Shown here: piece after piece, positions 31,658 to 40,086 of the stretch | Numbering within the stretch: the stretch's first letter is position 1 | Layout of the letters: each line of letters starts with the position of its first letter | Source: Streptomyces flavofungini | Lineage (GTDB): Bacteria; Actinomycetota; Actinomycetes; Streptomycetales; Streptomycetaceae | Direction of reading: 5' to 3' | DNA length: 64,000 bases | Assembly: GCF_030388665.1 (NCBI RefSeq) | Contig: NZ_CP128846.1 | Coordinates: 3,016,001-3,080,000, forward strand | Notes under the pieces: generated by a model | Seen by the model: only the letters and a program-made list of their open reading frames with translations | Database searches by the model: none | Told to the model about the DNA's origin: nothing | Program-made: the position numbers and the translations under genes

Positions 31658-32191
31658 ATGGTGCCACTGACTATCGCCGCGGGGTAGACGTCCCTCCCAG
31701 CCGTCGCTGTTATCGCGGCATGCGCTCTGGCCTTCACAGTCGCCTCGTTCTGGTGGCTCAATGCTCGACAAGGCCGATTGCAGGCGTGGGAACCAATGAC
31801 ATTTTCTGCGGCGGTGACACCTTCCCAGTCACGCCTCCGATTCCCGGTCGTCGTGTACAACACCGGCGCTAAACCCATCGCCATCGGAGATCTGCGGCTT
31901 TCTTTCCTCGACGAACATACGCCGAAGGCACCCCTGCCGTGGACGTCCCTTAGGACGCATCTGCTCCCAGCATCAGACGACCATTTGGGAATGCCCGCCG
32001 TTTTCGCGGTACCTGGCCGAACAGCGGAACGATCGTTCATTGAGTTCGGTACAAGCAGTCCTCGATATCTAGTACCCGAGGCCCGCTCATACCGAGTCAG
32101 AGTTGAAGGCCTTTTGGGTAAGGGTGACAAGTGGCACTCGCTTGTCACCTTCACCTGGGACACGGCAGGTCCCGCGCGCCCGACTAACTAG
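31658..32191 (+). pseudogene. Membrane-anchored protein with in-frame amber codon
   Basis: ATG 31658 opens MVPLTIAAG, then TAG at 31685-31687. The same frame resumes TSLPAVAVIAACALAFTVAS, a membrane helix, and runs on through FPVVVYNTGAKPIAIGDLRL to TAN-type stop 32189-32191 (178 codons in all). The only start after the TAG is TTG 31778, which would omit the helix. The extracellular part resembles small beta-sandwich domains. Third-position bias is weaker than in neighbours, as in foreign DNA. Confidence 0.6.
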
Positions 32192-32388
32192 GTTGCATAC
32201 CGAAACTCAGCAGAGGCAGTAGTAGGGAGAAGGGCCGGAGAAGGCAGCGGCCGAGCTAGATACTGTGGCTACCAAGGCGGTGGAACGGGGTGGAATGCCA
32301 GAAGGGAGGGGTTTCACCGAATCCTGATTACTATTCCAAATCGAGTACAGACCAGTACTGCAGCTGATGCGGTCAGCAGCCTTCCGAG

Positions 32389-33285
32389 TCAAGGGCCCTT
32401 TTTGGGGGCCGCCCGTTGCTCCGGCTCATCACCTATCGAGATGCTGAGTTTGAGGTCGCGCAGACCCGCAACACGGGCGCGTGTCGCTTGACCCGTGTCG
32501 TAAGTCAGTACCGTAACCTCGCGCCCTGACAGCGGTTGGATCGCAAGCGCTCTGTTAACGATCTCATCGTCATTGATCGGTAGCCGTACGTGCCCTGGCG
32601 GGTCGAACAAAAGCTGAACGGTGACTTCGCCACGTCGCACACCGGTGGTTCGTTGCACTTCCGCGTCCGGCTTGCGCAGTACAGCCTGTTGGGTGTCCTG
32701 CTGGAAGATCCGGTCAAGCACGGCGAGCGTGTAGCCTGCTCGCCACCGAGCGTGCGGAGTCTTGCTTTCCTTGAGCTGGTCCAGCTCGTCCACGACGACC
32801 ATGGGCACGATGAGGTGAATGGAGCGATCCTGGACGCCCAGCAGTTCGGCAAAGTCAGCCTCTTCCAACCTGTCGGGGTGCTTGACGTAGAAGCTGCTGT
32901 CAGCCACTACCGGAACCCCGCGCAGTTGCCACCGCTGCAACTCCTGGCCAAGCGCCTCAACAGCCGCTGTGAACTCCGTAATTCGTTGCTGCAGTTCAGA
33001 GTTCAACATCTGCTCAACGATTTCCCAGATCGGCCCCGTGCCGAAGTGTCCCGGGCTTGCGAGTAGCTGCTGGTACCGCCTGGTCAGCACCAGACGCTCA
33101 AGGTCGGCTGCGCCGATCAATGAATCCAAATGAACAACCGCGCTGTTCGTCCAGTTTAGGTATGCCAGGTACCGGTGGTAGCCGCGCGCCCTTCCGGAAT
33201 GGACTTCCGAAGCCTCTTGACACACGTCGCTAAGCGCCTGGTGCAGGCGCTTACGGTCAACGCCAGGTAGTGGACTTACGAGCAT
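32389..33285 (-). CDS. PIN-domain protein
   Basis: A 298-residue protein. The C-terminal half is a PIN ribonuclease-like domain with the acidic metal ligands in VPVVADSSFYVKH, VVVDELDQLKESK and TVLTYDTGQATRARVAGL. The N-terminal 115 residues are helical (VDRKRLHQALSDVCQEASEV) with no recognised family. No antitoxin gene is adjacent, so it does not look like a classic VapC module. ATG 33285 gives MLVSPLPGVD. Base use is less GC-rich than in the core genes, fitting its place in the island. Confidence 0.8.
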   Translation of the reverse strand: MLVSPLPGVDRKRLHQALSDVCQEASEVHSGRARGYHRYLAYLNWTNSAVVHLDSLIGAADLERLVLTRRYQQLLASPGHFGTGPIWEIVEQMLNSELQQRITEFTAAVEALGQELQRWQLRGVPVVADSSFYVKHPDRLEEADFAELLGVQDRSIHLIVPMVVVDELDQLKESKTPHARWRAGYTLAVLDRIFQQDTQQAVLRKPDAEVQRTTGVRRGEVTVQLLFDPPGHVRLPINDDEIVNRALAIQPLSGREVTVLTYDTGQATRARVAGLRDLKLSISIGDEPEQRAAPKKGP

Positions 33286-33517
33286 TCCCACACTGTGACA
33301 GCTGGCCGTACTGCGCACACCCAGTTTCCTGCGGCCCACAGGCCGATGCCACTGTCGGCACCAAGCACGTTCGCGATGCCCCTGCCTCCGGATGGCCAGC
33401 TTGTCGCGCTACCACAGGCTCGACTGTCGAATCCGGCTAGCCGGAAGGTGGTACCACTCGTCAGTCGACGTCGTCGCGCGTATCGGAGGTGTGTCGCGAA
33501 CGCTGAGAGACAACGAG

Positions 33518-33554
33518 AGAGGGCGGGAGTCAGTGAGACTGGCTCCCGCCCTCT
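33518..33554 (-). terminator. Terminator downstream of tRNA-Arg
   Basis: A 12-base perfect stem (AGAGGGCGGGAG / CTCCCGCCCTCT) extended by CAGT/ACTG after one mismatch. It lies 54 bases past the tRNA 3' end on the minus strand. Confidence 0.7.
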
Positions 33555-33607
33555 TCTGTCGGCATCCGCACAGGTCACATACCAACTTGGGTAGGTGATC
33601 CGGCGAG

Positions 33608-33679
33608 TGCCCCCGGCAGGATTCGAACCTGCGCACACGGCTCCGGAGGCCGTTGCTCTATCCCCTGAGCTACGGGGGC
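33608..33679 (-). tRNA. tRNA-Arg (anticodon CCG)
   Basis: A full cloverleaf on the minus strand: acceptor GCCCCCG / CGGGGGC, D arm GCTC-AGGGGATA-GAGC, anticodon stem ACGGC / GCCGT with loop CTCCGGA (anticodon CCG, reads CGG), T arm GCAGG-TTCGAAT-CCTGC, discriminator A. No CCA is encoded. It borders the scarred mobile region and is a plausible former integration site. Confidence 0.97.
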
Positions 33680-33804
33680 GTGTCGGCCGCTGTGTGGCGG
33701 CGACGGGTAGAACCCTACCAGCTTCGCGGGGGTCGGCATGAACGGGTATTTGTGCAGCGTCCGGGGGGCCTGGCGGGGCGCCCCGGACGGGTTGCGGGCG
33801 GGGG

Positions 33805-34623
33805 TCAGGGCTTGCGGGCGACGCCTGCGTAGGCGTCGGCCGCGACGGTGGTGTCCGTGGTGGGGTCCGGGCGCCAGTGGGTGACCTGGGTCACTCCGGG
33901 GTCGGTGAGGGTGAGGCCGTCGAAGAAGCCGGTGATCTCCTCGACGCTGCGGACGTAGTAGGGGATCGCACCGCTCTTGTTGTACGCGTCCGACGCCGCG
34001 ATCATGCCCTCGCTCGTGGACGTCGAGTCGCTGATCACCAGGTAGCTGCCCGAGGGGAGCCCCGCCATCAGGCGGTTCACCAGGTCGCGCGCCTCGTCGT
34101 ACGAGGAGACGTGGCCGAGGGTGTTGAGGATCATGAGGGCCACGGGGCGGGAGAGGTCCAGGGTCTCGGCCGCCTTCGCCAGGATCGTCTCCGGCTCGTA
34201 CATGTTCGCGTCGATGTACGACGTGACGCCCTCCGGCGTGCTCGTCAGGAGCGCGCGGGCGTGGGCCAGGACCAGGGGGTCGTTGTCCACGTACACGATG
34301 CGCGCGTCGGGGGCGACGCGCTGGGCCACGTCGTGGGTGTTGTCCGCGGTCGGCAGGCCCGTGCCGACGTCCAGGAACTGGCGGATCCCCTGCTCCCCCG
34401 CCAGGTGGCGGACGGCACGGCCGAGGAAGTGGCGGCTGGTGCGGGCCACGTCCACCAGGCCCGGAAAGATCTCCTTGATCTGATCGCCCAGCTCACGGTC
34501 CTTCTCGTAGTTGTCCTTGCCGCCCACGAAGTAGTTCCAGAAGCGCGCCGAGTGCGGCTTGCTCGTGTCGATCCGTGCGCGTATCTCGGCGGACGTTTCG
34601 AGTCTGGGGTCGGAGCCTGACAC
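33805..34623 (-). CDS. SAM-dependent methyltransferase (PF04672 family)
   Basis: A 272-residue protein of the actinobacterial Methyltransf_19/DUF574 group. Signatures are KPHSARFWNYFVGGKDNYEK near residue 22, the SAM site QFLDVGTGLPTADNTHDVAQ, and VYVDNDPLVLAHARALL. Streptomyces genomes carry dozens of these, and substrates are unknown. ATG 34623 has AGGAGG 5-6 bases upstream. It diverges from the next methyltransferase gene. Confidence 0.88.
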   Translation of the reverse strand: MSGSDPRLETSAEIRARIDTSKPHSARFWNYFVGGKDNYEKDRELGDQIKEIFPGLVDVARTSRHFLGRAVRHLAGEQGIRQFLDVGTGLPTADNTHDVAQRVAPDARIVYVDNDPLVLAHARALLTSTPEGVTSYIDANMYEPETILAKAAETLDLSRPVALMILNTLGHVSSYDEARDLVNRLMAGLPSGSYLVISDSTSTSEGMIAASDAYNKSGAIPYYVRSVEEITGFFDGLTLTDPGVTQVTHWRPDPTTDTTVAADAYAGVARKP

Positions 34624-34779
34624 GGGGACCTCCTGCGGTGCTTGGGCCGTTCGGCCGTGCGATCAACTCGCAACCTAGCAAGTGGATCCCAGGTCAGGGG
34701 GGCGGGATCGGGGTACTCAGGCGGCTCCGAGTATCACAGCGGATGTCCGGCGCCGGCCCGCGGCGCGACTCTTGCGGGC

Positions 34780-35625
34780 ATGACGAAACCTCTGCGCAAC
34801 CTCAAGTGGGCAGTACTGCGAGGTCTGTTGAGCACTGTCGGACGGTCCTCGCGCGGCATCCGGATCGGCTATCGGTACGGCTTCGACAGCGGCACCATGC
34901 TCGATTACGTGTACGTGAACCGTGCCCACGGCGCTCTTGGCCTCGGGCGTCTCGTGGATCGCGTGTATCTGAACGCCGTCGGGTGGCGCGCCATCCGCTC
35001 GCGGCGTGAGCTGCTTCAGGACGTGCTGCGGGAACAGGTCGCCGCGCGGCCCGATCGTGAGGTCCTCGTCCTCGACGTCGCCGGCGGTCCCGGCCGCTAC
35101 CTCCAGGACCTGGCCGCCGCCCACGGGCCCCGGCGCGTGCGCGCGGTCTGCCGGGATCTCGCCGTGGCCGGGCTGCGGCAGGGCGAGCGGCTCGCCCAGG
35201 AGCGCGGGATCACCAACATCTCGTACGAGACCGGGGACGCGCTCGACCCCAAGGAACCGGACGCGGGCGCCCCGGACGTCATCGTGGTGTCCGGGCTCTA
35301 CGAGCTGCTGCTCGACGACGACGTCATCCGTGCCTCCATCGAGCGGCTGCGCGGTCTGCTCGCGCCGGGCGGCACCCTCGTCTTCACCACCCAGACCCGC
35401 CATCCCCAGCTCGACTTCATCGCCAACGTCCTGCCCAACAGGGACGGGCAGCTGTGGGTGATGAAGTGCCGGGACGTCGCCGAGACGGAGGGGTGGGCCC
35501 GCGCCGCCGGGTTCGGTGAGGTGGTCAGCCGGCGGGAGGGGGTGGGGTTGTTCACGGTGACGGTTTGTGGGGCGGGTGGTGCGGACGGGGGGCCTGGAGC
35601 CGTGGCGGCGGAGGCAGAGAGGTAG
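34780..35625 (+). CDS. Class I SAM-dependent methyltransferase (PF12147-like)
   Basis: A 281-residue protein. The SAM-binding motif is VLVLDVAGGPGRYLQDLAA, followed by the acidic VRAVCRDLAV and the later VIVVSGLYELLLDDDVIR. The N-terminal region (LDYVYVNRAHGALGLGRLVD) matches family members often fused to lipid-processing domains, so a lipid or small-molecule substrate is possible. The start ATG 34780 has a weak ribosome-binding site. The stop TAG is followed by four or five 9-base repeats that repeat it in frame. Confidence 0.75.
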   Translation: MTKPLRNLKWAVLRGLLSTVGRSSRGIRIGYRYGFDSGTMLDYVYVNRAHGALGLGRLVDRVYLNAVGWRAIRSRRELLQDVLREQVAARPDREVLVLDVAGGPGRYLQDLAAAHGPRRVRAVCRDLAVAGLRQGERLAQERGITNISYETGDALDPKEPDAGAPDVIVVSGLYELLLDDDVIRASIERLRGLLAPGGTLVFTTQTRHPQLDFIANVLPNRDGQLWVMKCRDVAETEGWARAAGFGEVVSRREGVGLFTVTVCGAGGADGGPGAVAAEAER

Positions 35626-35661
35626 GAGAGGTAGGGGAGGTAAGGGAGGCAGAGATGATAG
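35617..35661. repeat. Nine-base tandem repeats containing the stop codon
   Basis: GAGAGGTAG occurs at 35617-35625 (the last codons and stop of the methyltransferase) and again at 35626-35634. It continues as GGGAGGTAA, GGGAGGCAG and AGATGATAG. Because the period is three codons, further stops stay in frame. Confidence 0.8.
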
Positions 35662-35738
35662 AGGTGGCTGGTGTTGCAGGGGCGTCCGGGTGAGGCCGGG
35701 GTCGCCGTGGGCGTCCGTCAGGCCGACGCCCACGTCCG

Positions 35739-36839
35739 TCACGCCGACGCCCGCTTCGTCGCCTTCTTCTGCGGCGTCGCCTTCTTCGACGCCGCCTTCT
35801 TCGCCGTTGACTTGGTCGCCGTTGACTTGGTCGTCGCGCCCGCTGCCGTCCGCTTCGCGGTGCTCTTCTTCGTCGTGCTCTTCTTCGGGGCCGCCGCCTT
35901 GGCCTTCGACGCGGTCTTGGCCGTCGACTTCTTGCCGCCCACCTGCTTGGGGGCCGCCGGGGACGACTTGCGGGTGGAGGCCGTCCTGCCGGACGGGGAC
36001 TTCTTGGTGCGGGAGCGCAGGGAGGTCACCTCGGCCTCCTGCTCCGCGTCGGATTCGCCGCGGGCCGTGCGCGCCGCGCGGACGCTGTTCTCCAGGGCCG
36101 CCATCAGGTCGATGACCTTGCCGCCGCCCGGCTCGGCCGCCGGGGCGGGGGTGTAGGTGCCGCCGCCCTCGACCTTCGCGGCGATCATCTCCTCCACCGC
36201 CGCGCGGTAGTCGTCGTGAAGGGATTCGAGGTCCACCTCGCCGAGGGTGTCCATCAGGGCGTCGGCCAGGTCCAGTTCGGCGTCGCGGACCTTGACCTCG
36301 GTCTCCGGCGCGACGGACGCGGCGGCGCGGATCTCGTCCGGCCAGAGGAGGCCGTGCATCGCGATCACGTCGTCCACGACCCGCAGCATGCCGAGCCGTT
36401 CGCGGCCGCGCAGGGCGAACTTGGCGATGGCGACCTTGCGGCTGCGCTTCAGCGCCTCGCGCAGGAGTGTGTACGGCTTGGCCGCGGGTACTCCGTTGGC
36501 CGACAGGTAGTACGCCGTGTCCATCTGGAGCGGGTCGATGCGGTCGGCGGGGACGAACGCGACGATCTCGATCGTCTTCGCGGTCGGGATCGGCAGGGCG
36601 GCCAGGTCGTCCTCCGTGATCGGGATGATCGAGCCGTCCGCGTCCTCGTACCCCTTGCCGATCTCCGCGTTCGTCACCTCGCGGTCCTCCAGCTCGCACA
36701 CCTTGCGGTAGCGGATGCGGCCGCCGTCCTCCGTGTGGATCTGACGGAAGGAGATCGAGTGGTTCTCCGTGGCGTTCACGAGCTTGATCGGGATGCTGAC
36801 CAGGCCGAAGGAGATGGCGCCGTTCCATATGGACCGCAT
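35739..36839 (-). CDS. ku: Ku DNA end-binding protein
   Basis: A 366-residue homodimeric Ku that binds broken DNA ends in non-homologous end joining. The core beta-barrel domain starts MRSIWNGAISFGLVSIPIKL and runs to about residue 255. It is followed by a tail of about 100 residues of Lys, Ala, Ser and Thr repeats (KKSTTKKSTAKRTAAGATTK) like bacterial histone-H1-type tails, which bind DNA non-specifically. ATG 36839 has AAAGGTG about 6 bases upstream; three further in-frame codons upstream are not used. It diverges from ligD polymerase with a 47-base gap. Confidence 0.95.
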   Translation of the reverse strand: MRSIWNGAISFGLVSIPIKLVNATENHSISFRQIHTEDGGRIRYRKVCELEDREVTNAEIGKGYEDADGSIIPITEDDLAALPIPTAKTIEIVAFVPADRIDPLQMDTAYYLSANGVPAAKPYTLLREALKRSRKVAIAKFALRGRERLGMLRVVDDVIAMHGLLWPDEIRAAASVAPETEVKVRDAELDLADALMDTLGEVDLESLHDDYRAAVEEMIAAKVEGGGTYTPAPAAEPGGGKVIDLMAALENSVRAARTARGESDAEQEAEVTSLRSRTKKSPSGRTASTRKSSPAAPKQVGGKKSTAKTASKAKAAAPKKSTTKKSTAKRTAAGATTKSTATKSTAKKAASKKATPQKKATKRASA

Positions 36840-36886
36840 GTGGAGCACCTTTCGGCAGCCGGGAGGGGAGGAAGGAGGCTTTTGTC

Positions 36887-37810
36887 ATGGTTTCATGGGA
36901 TTCTCATCGTATGACGCCCATCACCGAGGTGGAGGGGCGAAGGCTCGCGCTCAGCAATCTCGACAAGGTCCTCTACGCGGAGAGCGGCTTCACCAAGGGT
37001 GAGGTGCTGCACTACTACGCCACCGCCGCGGATGCCCTGCTCCCCCACCTGCGCGACCGGCCCGTGTCCTTCCTGCGCTTCCCCGACGGGCCCGCAGGGC
37101 AGACGTTCTTCGCCAAGAACGTGCCGCCGGGCACGCCCACCTGGGTGCGGACGGCCGAGGTGCGGCGGTCGGACGGACTCTCGCGGCAGATCCTCGTACC
37201 GGACCTGGCGACGCTGATGTGGGCGGCGAACCTGGTCACCGAGTTCCACACGCCGCAGTGGCGGACGGACGCGCCCGGGCTCGCCGACCGGCTCGTGCTC
37301 GACCTCGATCCCGGGCCGCCCGCGAGCGTCGTGGAGGCCTGCGAGGCGGCGCTGTGGCTGCGGGAGCGGCTGGTGGCCGACGGGTTCGCCGTGTACGCCA
37401 AGACGTCGGGCAGCAAGGGGCTGCATCTGCTCGCGCCGCTGCGGCCGACGCCCAGCGAGGACGTCACGGCGTACGCGAAGGGTCTTGCCGTGGCCGCCGA
37501 GCAGGCGCTGCCGCGGCTGGTCGTGCACCGGATGACGCGCAGCCTGCGGCCGGGGAAGGTGTTCGTCGACTTCAGCCAGAACGCCGCGGCGAAGACCACG
37601 GCGACCCCCTACACCCTGCGGGCCCGGCCCCAGCCGACCGTGTCCACACCGGTGACCTGGGACGAGGTGGAGGCCTGCCGGGAGCGGCGGAATCCGGGGC
37701 TGCTGGTCTTCCTGGCGACCGACGTCGGGGCGCGTCTGGAGCGGTACGGGGATCTGCTGGGGCCGCTGCTCGACCCGGAGGGGGGCGGGGTGCTGCCGGA
37801 TTCGGGGTGA
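36887..37810 (+). CDS. ligD: LigD polymerase domain protein (stand-alone)
   Basis: A 307-residue primase-polymerase of the archaeo-eukaryotic primase fold. It fills gaps at broken ends for Ku-dependent repair. Motifs are DKVLYAESGFTKGEVLHYY, the metal-binding LVLDLDPGPPASV, the SGSKGLHLLAPL loop and FVDFSQNAAAKTTATPYTLR. No ligase or nuclease domain is attached. ATG 36887 is chosen because AGGAGG lies 8 bases upstream; ATG 36911 is an in-frame alternative. The stop context is repeated in a downstream array. Confidence 0.92.
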   Translation: MVSWDSHRMTPITEVEGRRLALSNLDKVLYAESGFTKGEVLHYYATAADALLPHLRDRPVSFLRFPDGPAGQTFFAKNVPPGTPTWVRTAEVRRSDGLSRQILVPDLATLMWAANLVTEFHTPQWRTDAPGLADRLVLDLDPGPPASVVEACEAALWLRERLVADGFAVYAKTSGSKGLHLLAPLRPTPSEDVTAYAKGLAVAAEQALPRLVVHRMTRSLRPGKVFVDFSQNAAAKTTATPYTLRARPQPTVSTPVTWDEVEACRERRNPGLLVFLATDVGARLERYGDLLGPLLDPEGGGVLPDSG

Positions 37811-37830
37811 GGCCCGGCCGGGCGGGCGCC

Positions 37831-37912
37831 CCGGTCGAGCGGGCGCTCGGGGTGGGCCCCGGTCGAGCGGGCGCCGAGGTGAGCCCCGGTCGAGCGGGGG
37901 CCGGGGTGAGCC
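37831..37912. repeat. Three 27/28-base tandem repeats after ligD
   Basis: Units at 37831-37858, 37859-37885 and 37886-37912, each starting CCGGTCGAGCGGG and ending CGGGGTGAGCC or close. The ligD stop region itself reads TCGGGGTGAGGCC, so the gene end is the diverged first copy. The array ends just before the convergent NERD gene. Confidence 0.8.
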
Positions 37913-37930
37913 CGGCCCCCGCCCCGTGCG

Positions 37931-38734
37931 TCAGACCCGCTTCCACGTCCGGCGGTCGCGGGCCAGCGCGTGCAGCGCCTCGACGTCCGCCGGTTTGAGG
38001 ACCCCGCCCGTGCGGGCCAGCGCCGGCAGGTCCTCCTCGCGCAGCACCCGCACCTCCCGGGGCGGCACCGCGACCTCCACGTCCACCGCCCCCACGGGCA
38101 CGAGCACCGCCCGCACCTCCGCCGTCAGGGCGAACGACACCCGCCCCGCGTCCGCCCGCAGCTCCCGCAGCAGGGGCCCGGGCTGCCCGCGCCCCACGGC
38201 CACCATCGGGTCGGCCATCCGCACCCGCTGCCTGCGGGCCGGTAACGCCCGGACGCAGAAGAGGCCGCCGGGGCCGATCAGGAGGTGGTGCACGCGGCGG
38301 CCGCCGGGCAGGCCGATCGAGTGCAGGGTGTGCCAGCCGACCGCGTCCAGGCGGTCGAGGGCGTCGCCGACCGCGGTCTGCGCCGCGAGCGCCCGGTGCC
38401 GGGGGTCGGACCGCAGCCTGCGCGCGGGCGGCGGGTCGCGTTCCAGGTCGACGCGCAGGACCTCGCCGGGCCGGTTCGGGGCGAGGTCGTCGTCCGGGTG
38501 GAGCGTGAGCCTGGCCAGCTCGGCGGGGGTGGGGACGGGTGGTGGTCCCACCGTGACGTTGCCCGTCAGGAACGGGCCGAGAGCGTCGAGGACATCGGCT
38601 TCCCGGTCGGCGCTCAGCAGGTTCACGCGGGCGGTGTCCCTGTCGTACCAGGCCACGTTCCCGCCGTCCGGCCTGCATACGTAGAGCCGCTCCTGACCGT
38701 GCCTCCAGGCCGGTACGACACGAAGTCCGCTCAT
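37931..38734 (-). CDS. NERD-like nuclease-related domain protein
   Basis: A 267-residue soluble protein. The part ERDPPPARRLRSDPRHRALA then AAQTAVGDALDRL and RRVHHLLIGPGGLFCVRALP resembles the NERD domain (nuclease-related), with the conserved Gln/Asp helix and beta-hairpin. NERD proteins are linked to DNA processing, but the biochemical role is not established. ATG 38734 begins MSGLRVVPAWRHGQ. It converges on ligD. Confidence 0.7.
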   Translation of the reverse strand: MSGLRVVPAWRHGQERLYVCRPDGGNVAWYDRDTARVNLLSADREADVLDALGPFLTGNVTVGPPPVPTPAELARLTLHPDDDLAPNRPGEVLRVDLERDPPPARRLRSDPRHRALAAQTAVGDALDRLDAVGWHTLHSIGLPGGRRVHHLLIGPGGLFCVRALPARRQRVRMADPMVAVGRGQPGPLLRELRADAGRVSFALTAEVRAVLVPVGAVDVEVAVPPREVRVLREEDLPALARTGGVLKPADVEALHALARDRRTWKRV

Positions 38735-38990
38735 GCCCCATCACCCCATGACCATGGGAGCAGCCCGGGCACCGCTCCGGCAAGAAGCCGGCGGCGCTCC
38801 GCGGAAGTCGGGGGCGATTCGCCCTGTGTTCGCCACCCCGGCCGGGTCCGCGCCCCCTGTCCCCGCCCATCCCGTAACGGCACCGCTCGCACAGCTATGG
38901 CCCCCTGTTACAAAGTCGTCGAAGCGCCGCAATGGCGGACACCTAGCGTCGTCCTTGTCACTGCCCGCCGCAGAGCGCAAGGAACGTCCC

Positions 38991-39329
38991 GTGAGCAATC
39001 GTCGCCGTACCTCGGCCCTCCGTACCGCCGTCGTCGTCACGTTCGCCGGCGGTGCGCTGCTGCTCCCGGCCACGGCCGCCCTCGCCGCGTCCCCGTCCCC
39101 CACCGCCGCGCACTCCCCCGCCGCGGCCCCGCACTCCCCGGCCCCCGCGCCCGCCGCCCGCCTCACCGACGACACCGCCGCGACCCCCGAGGGCGGCGTC
39201 AAGGCGGGCGCCACCGGGGTGCGGGACGCCGGGGATCCCGCGTTCCTGGTGGCGGGCGGCGCCATGGCGGCCGCGGGGGCGGCGGGGCTCGGCTTCGCGA
39301 TGATGCGCCGCGGGCGCACGGACGCCTGA
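38991..39329 (+). CDS. Small secreted membrane-anchored protein
   Basis: A 112-residue protein with a Sec signal peptide (LRTAVVVTFAGGALLLPATA, then AALAAS cleavage). A low-complexity Ala/Pro/Ser wall-spanning segment follows, with a C-terminal helix (AFLVAGGAMAAAGAAGLGFA) and basic tail RRGRTDA. No LPXTG or LAXTG box precedes the helix. The GTG at 38991 has AAGGA 7 bases upstream. It lies 24 bases before the class F sortase and could be its partner, though a sorting motif is missing. Confidence 0.75.
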   Translation: MSNRRRTSALRTAVVVTFAGGALLLPATAALAASPSPTAAHSPAAAPHSPAPAPAARLTDDTAATPEGGVKAGATGVRDAGDPAFLVAGGAMAAAGAAGLGFAMMRRGRTDA

Positions 39330-39353
39330 CCGGCACACGTCCAAGGAGCCCCC

Positions 39354-40019
39354 GTGCACACCCCCACCCCTCGCGAGGGCGAGGCCGCCGAGCGGGAAGC
39401 CCACCCGGCACGCCCCCGCCGCCGTCTCGCCGCCGCCGCTGCCCTCACCGCCGCCGTCGGCGTCGGCCTCATCGCCTGCGGGCAGGGCGGTGGCTCCGGC
39501 GCCCCCGCGCCCGACGTCGCCGTCAAGAACGTCACGACCACCCGGGCCAAGCAGGCGCCGCCTCCGATGGCGGAGTCCAGGCCGACGGGTCTGCGGATCC
39601 CGGCGGCGGGCGTGGACGCCACGGGGATGCTGGACCTCGGCATCGGCGAGGACGGGGCACTACAGGTGCCGCCGGCCTCGAAGGCGGAGCTGCCCGGCTG
39701 GTGGACGGGGGGCGTCACCCCTGGCCAAAAGGGTGCGGCGGTCGTGGTCGCGCACTACGACACGGCGGCCGGGCCCGCGCTCATGCGGAACGTCGCGAAG
39801 GTGCGGGCCGGTGACCGGATCATGGTGCCGAGGGCGGACGGCTCCACGGCGACGTTCGAGGTGCGCGAGATCCAGCAGGTCGGCAAGGAAGACTTTCCAA
39901 CCCATAAGGTGTACGGGGCGACCGACCGCCCGGAGCTGCGCCTGCTGACCTGCGGCGGCCCGATCAAGGACGGTCACCGCACCGACAACATCATTCTTTA
40001 CGCCGACCTCGTGCGGTGA
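39354..40019 (+). CDS. Class F sortase
   Basis: A 221-residue transpeptidase. The N-terminal basic stretch and hydrophobic helix (LAAAAALTAAVGVGLIACG) act as a membrane anchor, with a Cys that resembles a lipobox. The catalytic triad is visible: His in VVVAHYDTAAG, Cys in LRLLTCGGPIKDGH and Arg in GHRTDNIILYADL. Class F enzymes occur in actinobacteria and attach or process surface proteins. The GTG has AAGGAG 5 bases upstream. It is likely cotranscribed with the small protein before and the lipoprotein after. Confidence 0.9.
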   Translation: MHTPTPREGEAAEREAHPARPRRRLAAAAALTAAVGVGLIACGQGGGSGAPAPDVAVKNVTTTRAKQAPPPMAESRPTGLRIPAAGVDATGMLDLGIGEDGALQVPPASKAELPGWWTGGVTPGQKGAAVVVAHYDTAAGPALMRNVAKVRAGDRIMVPRADGSTATFEVREIQQVGKEDFPTHKVYGATDRPELRLLTCGGPIKDGHRTDNIILYADLVR

Positions 40020-40086
40020 GGCCGCGCCCGGGCACCCGGCCCCGTGCCGAAGCCCCGCACCCGGCCCCCGCGACCAGGAGTGCCAG

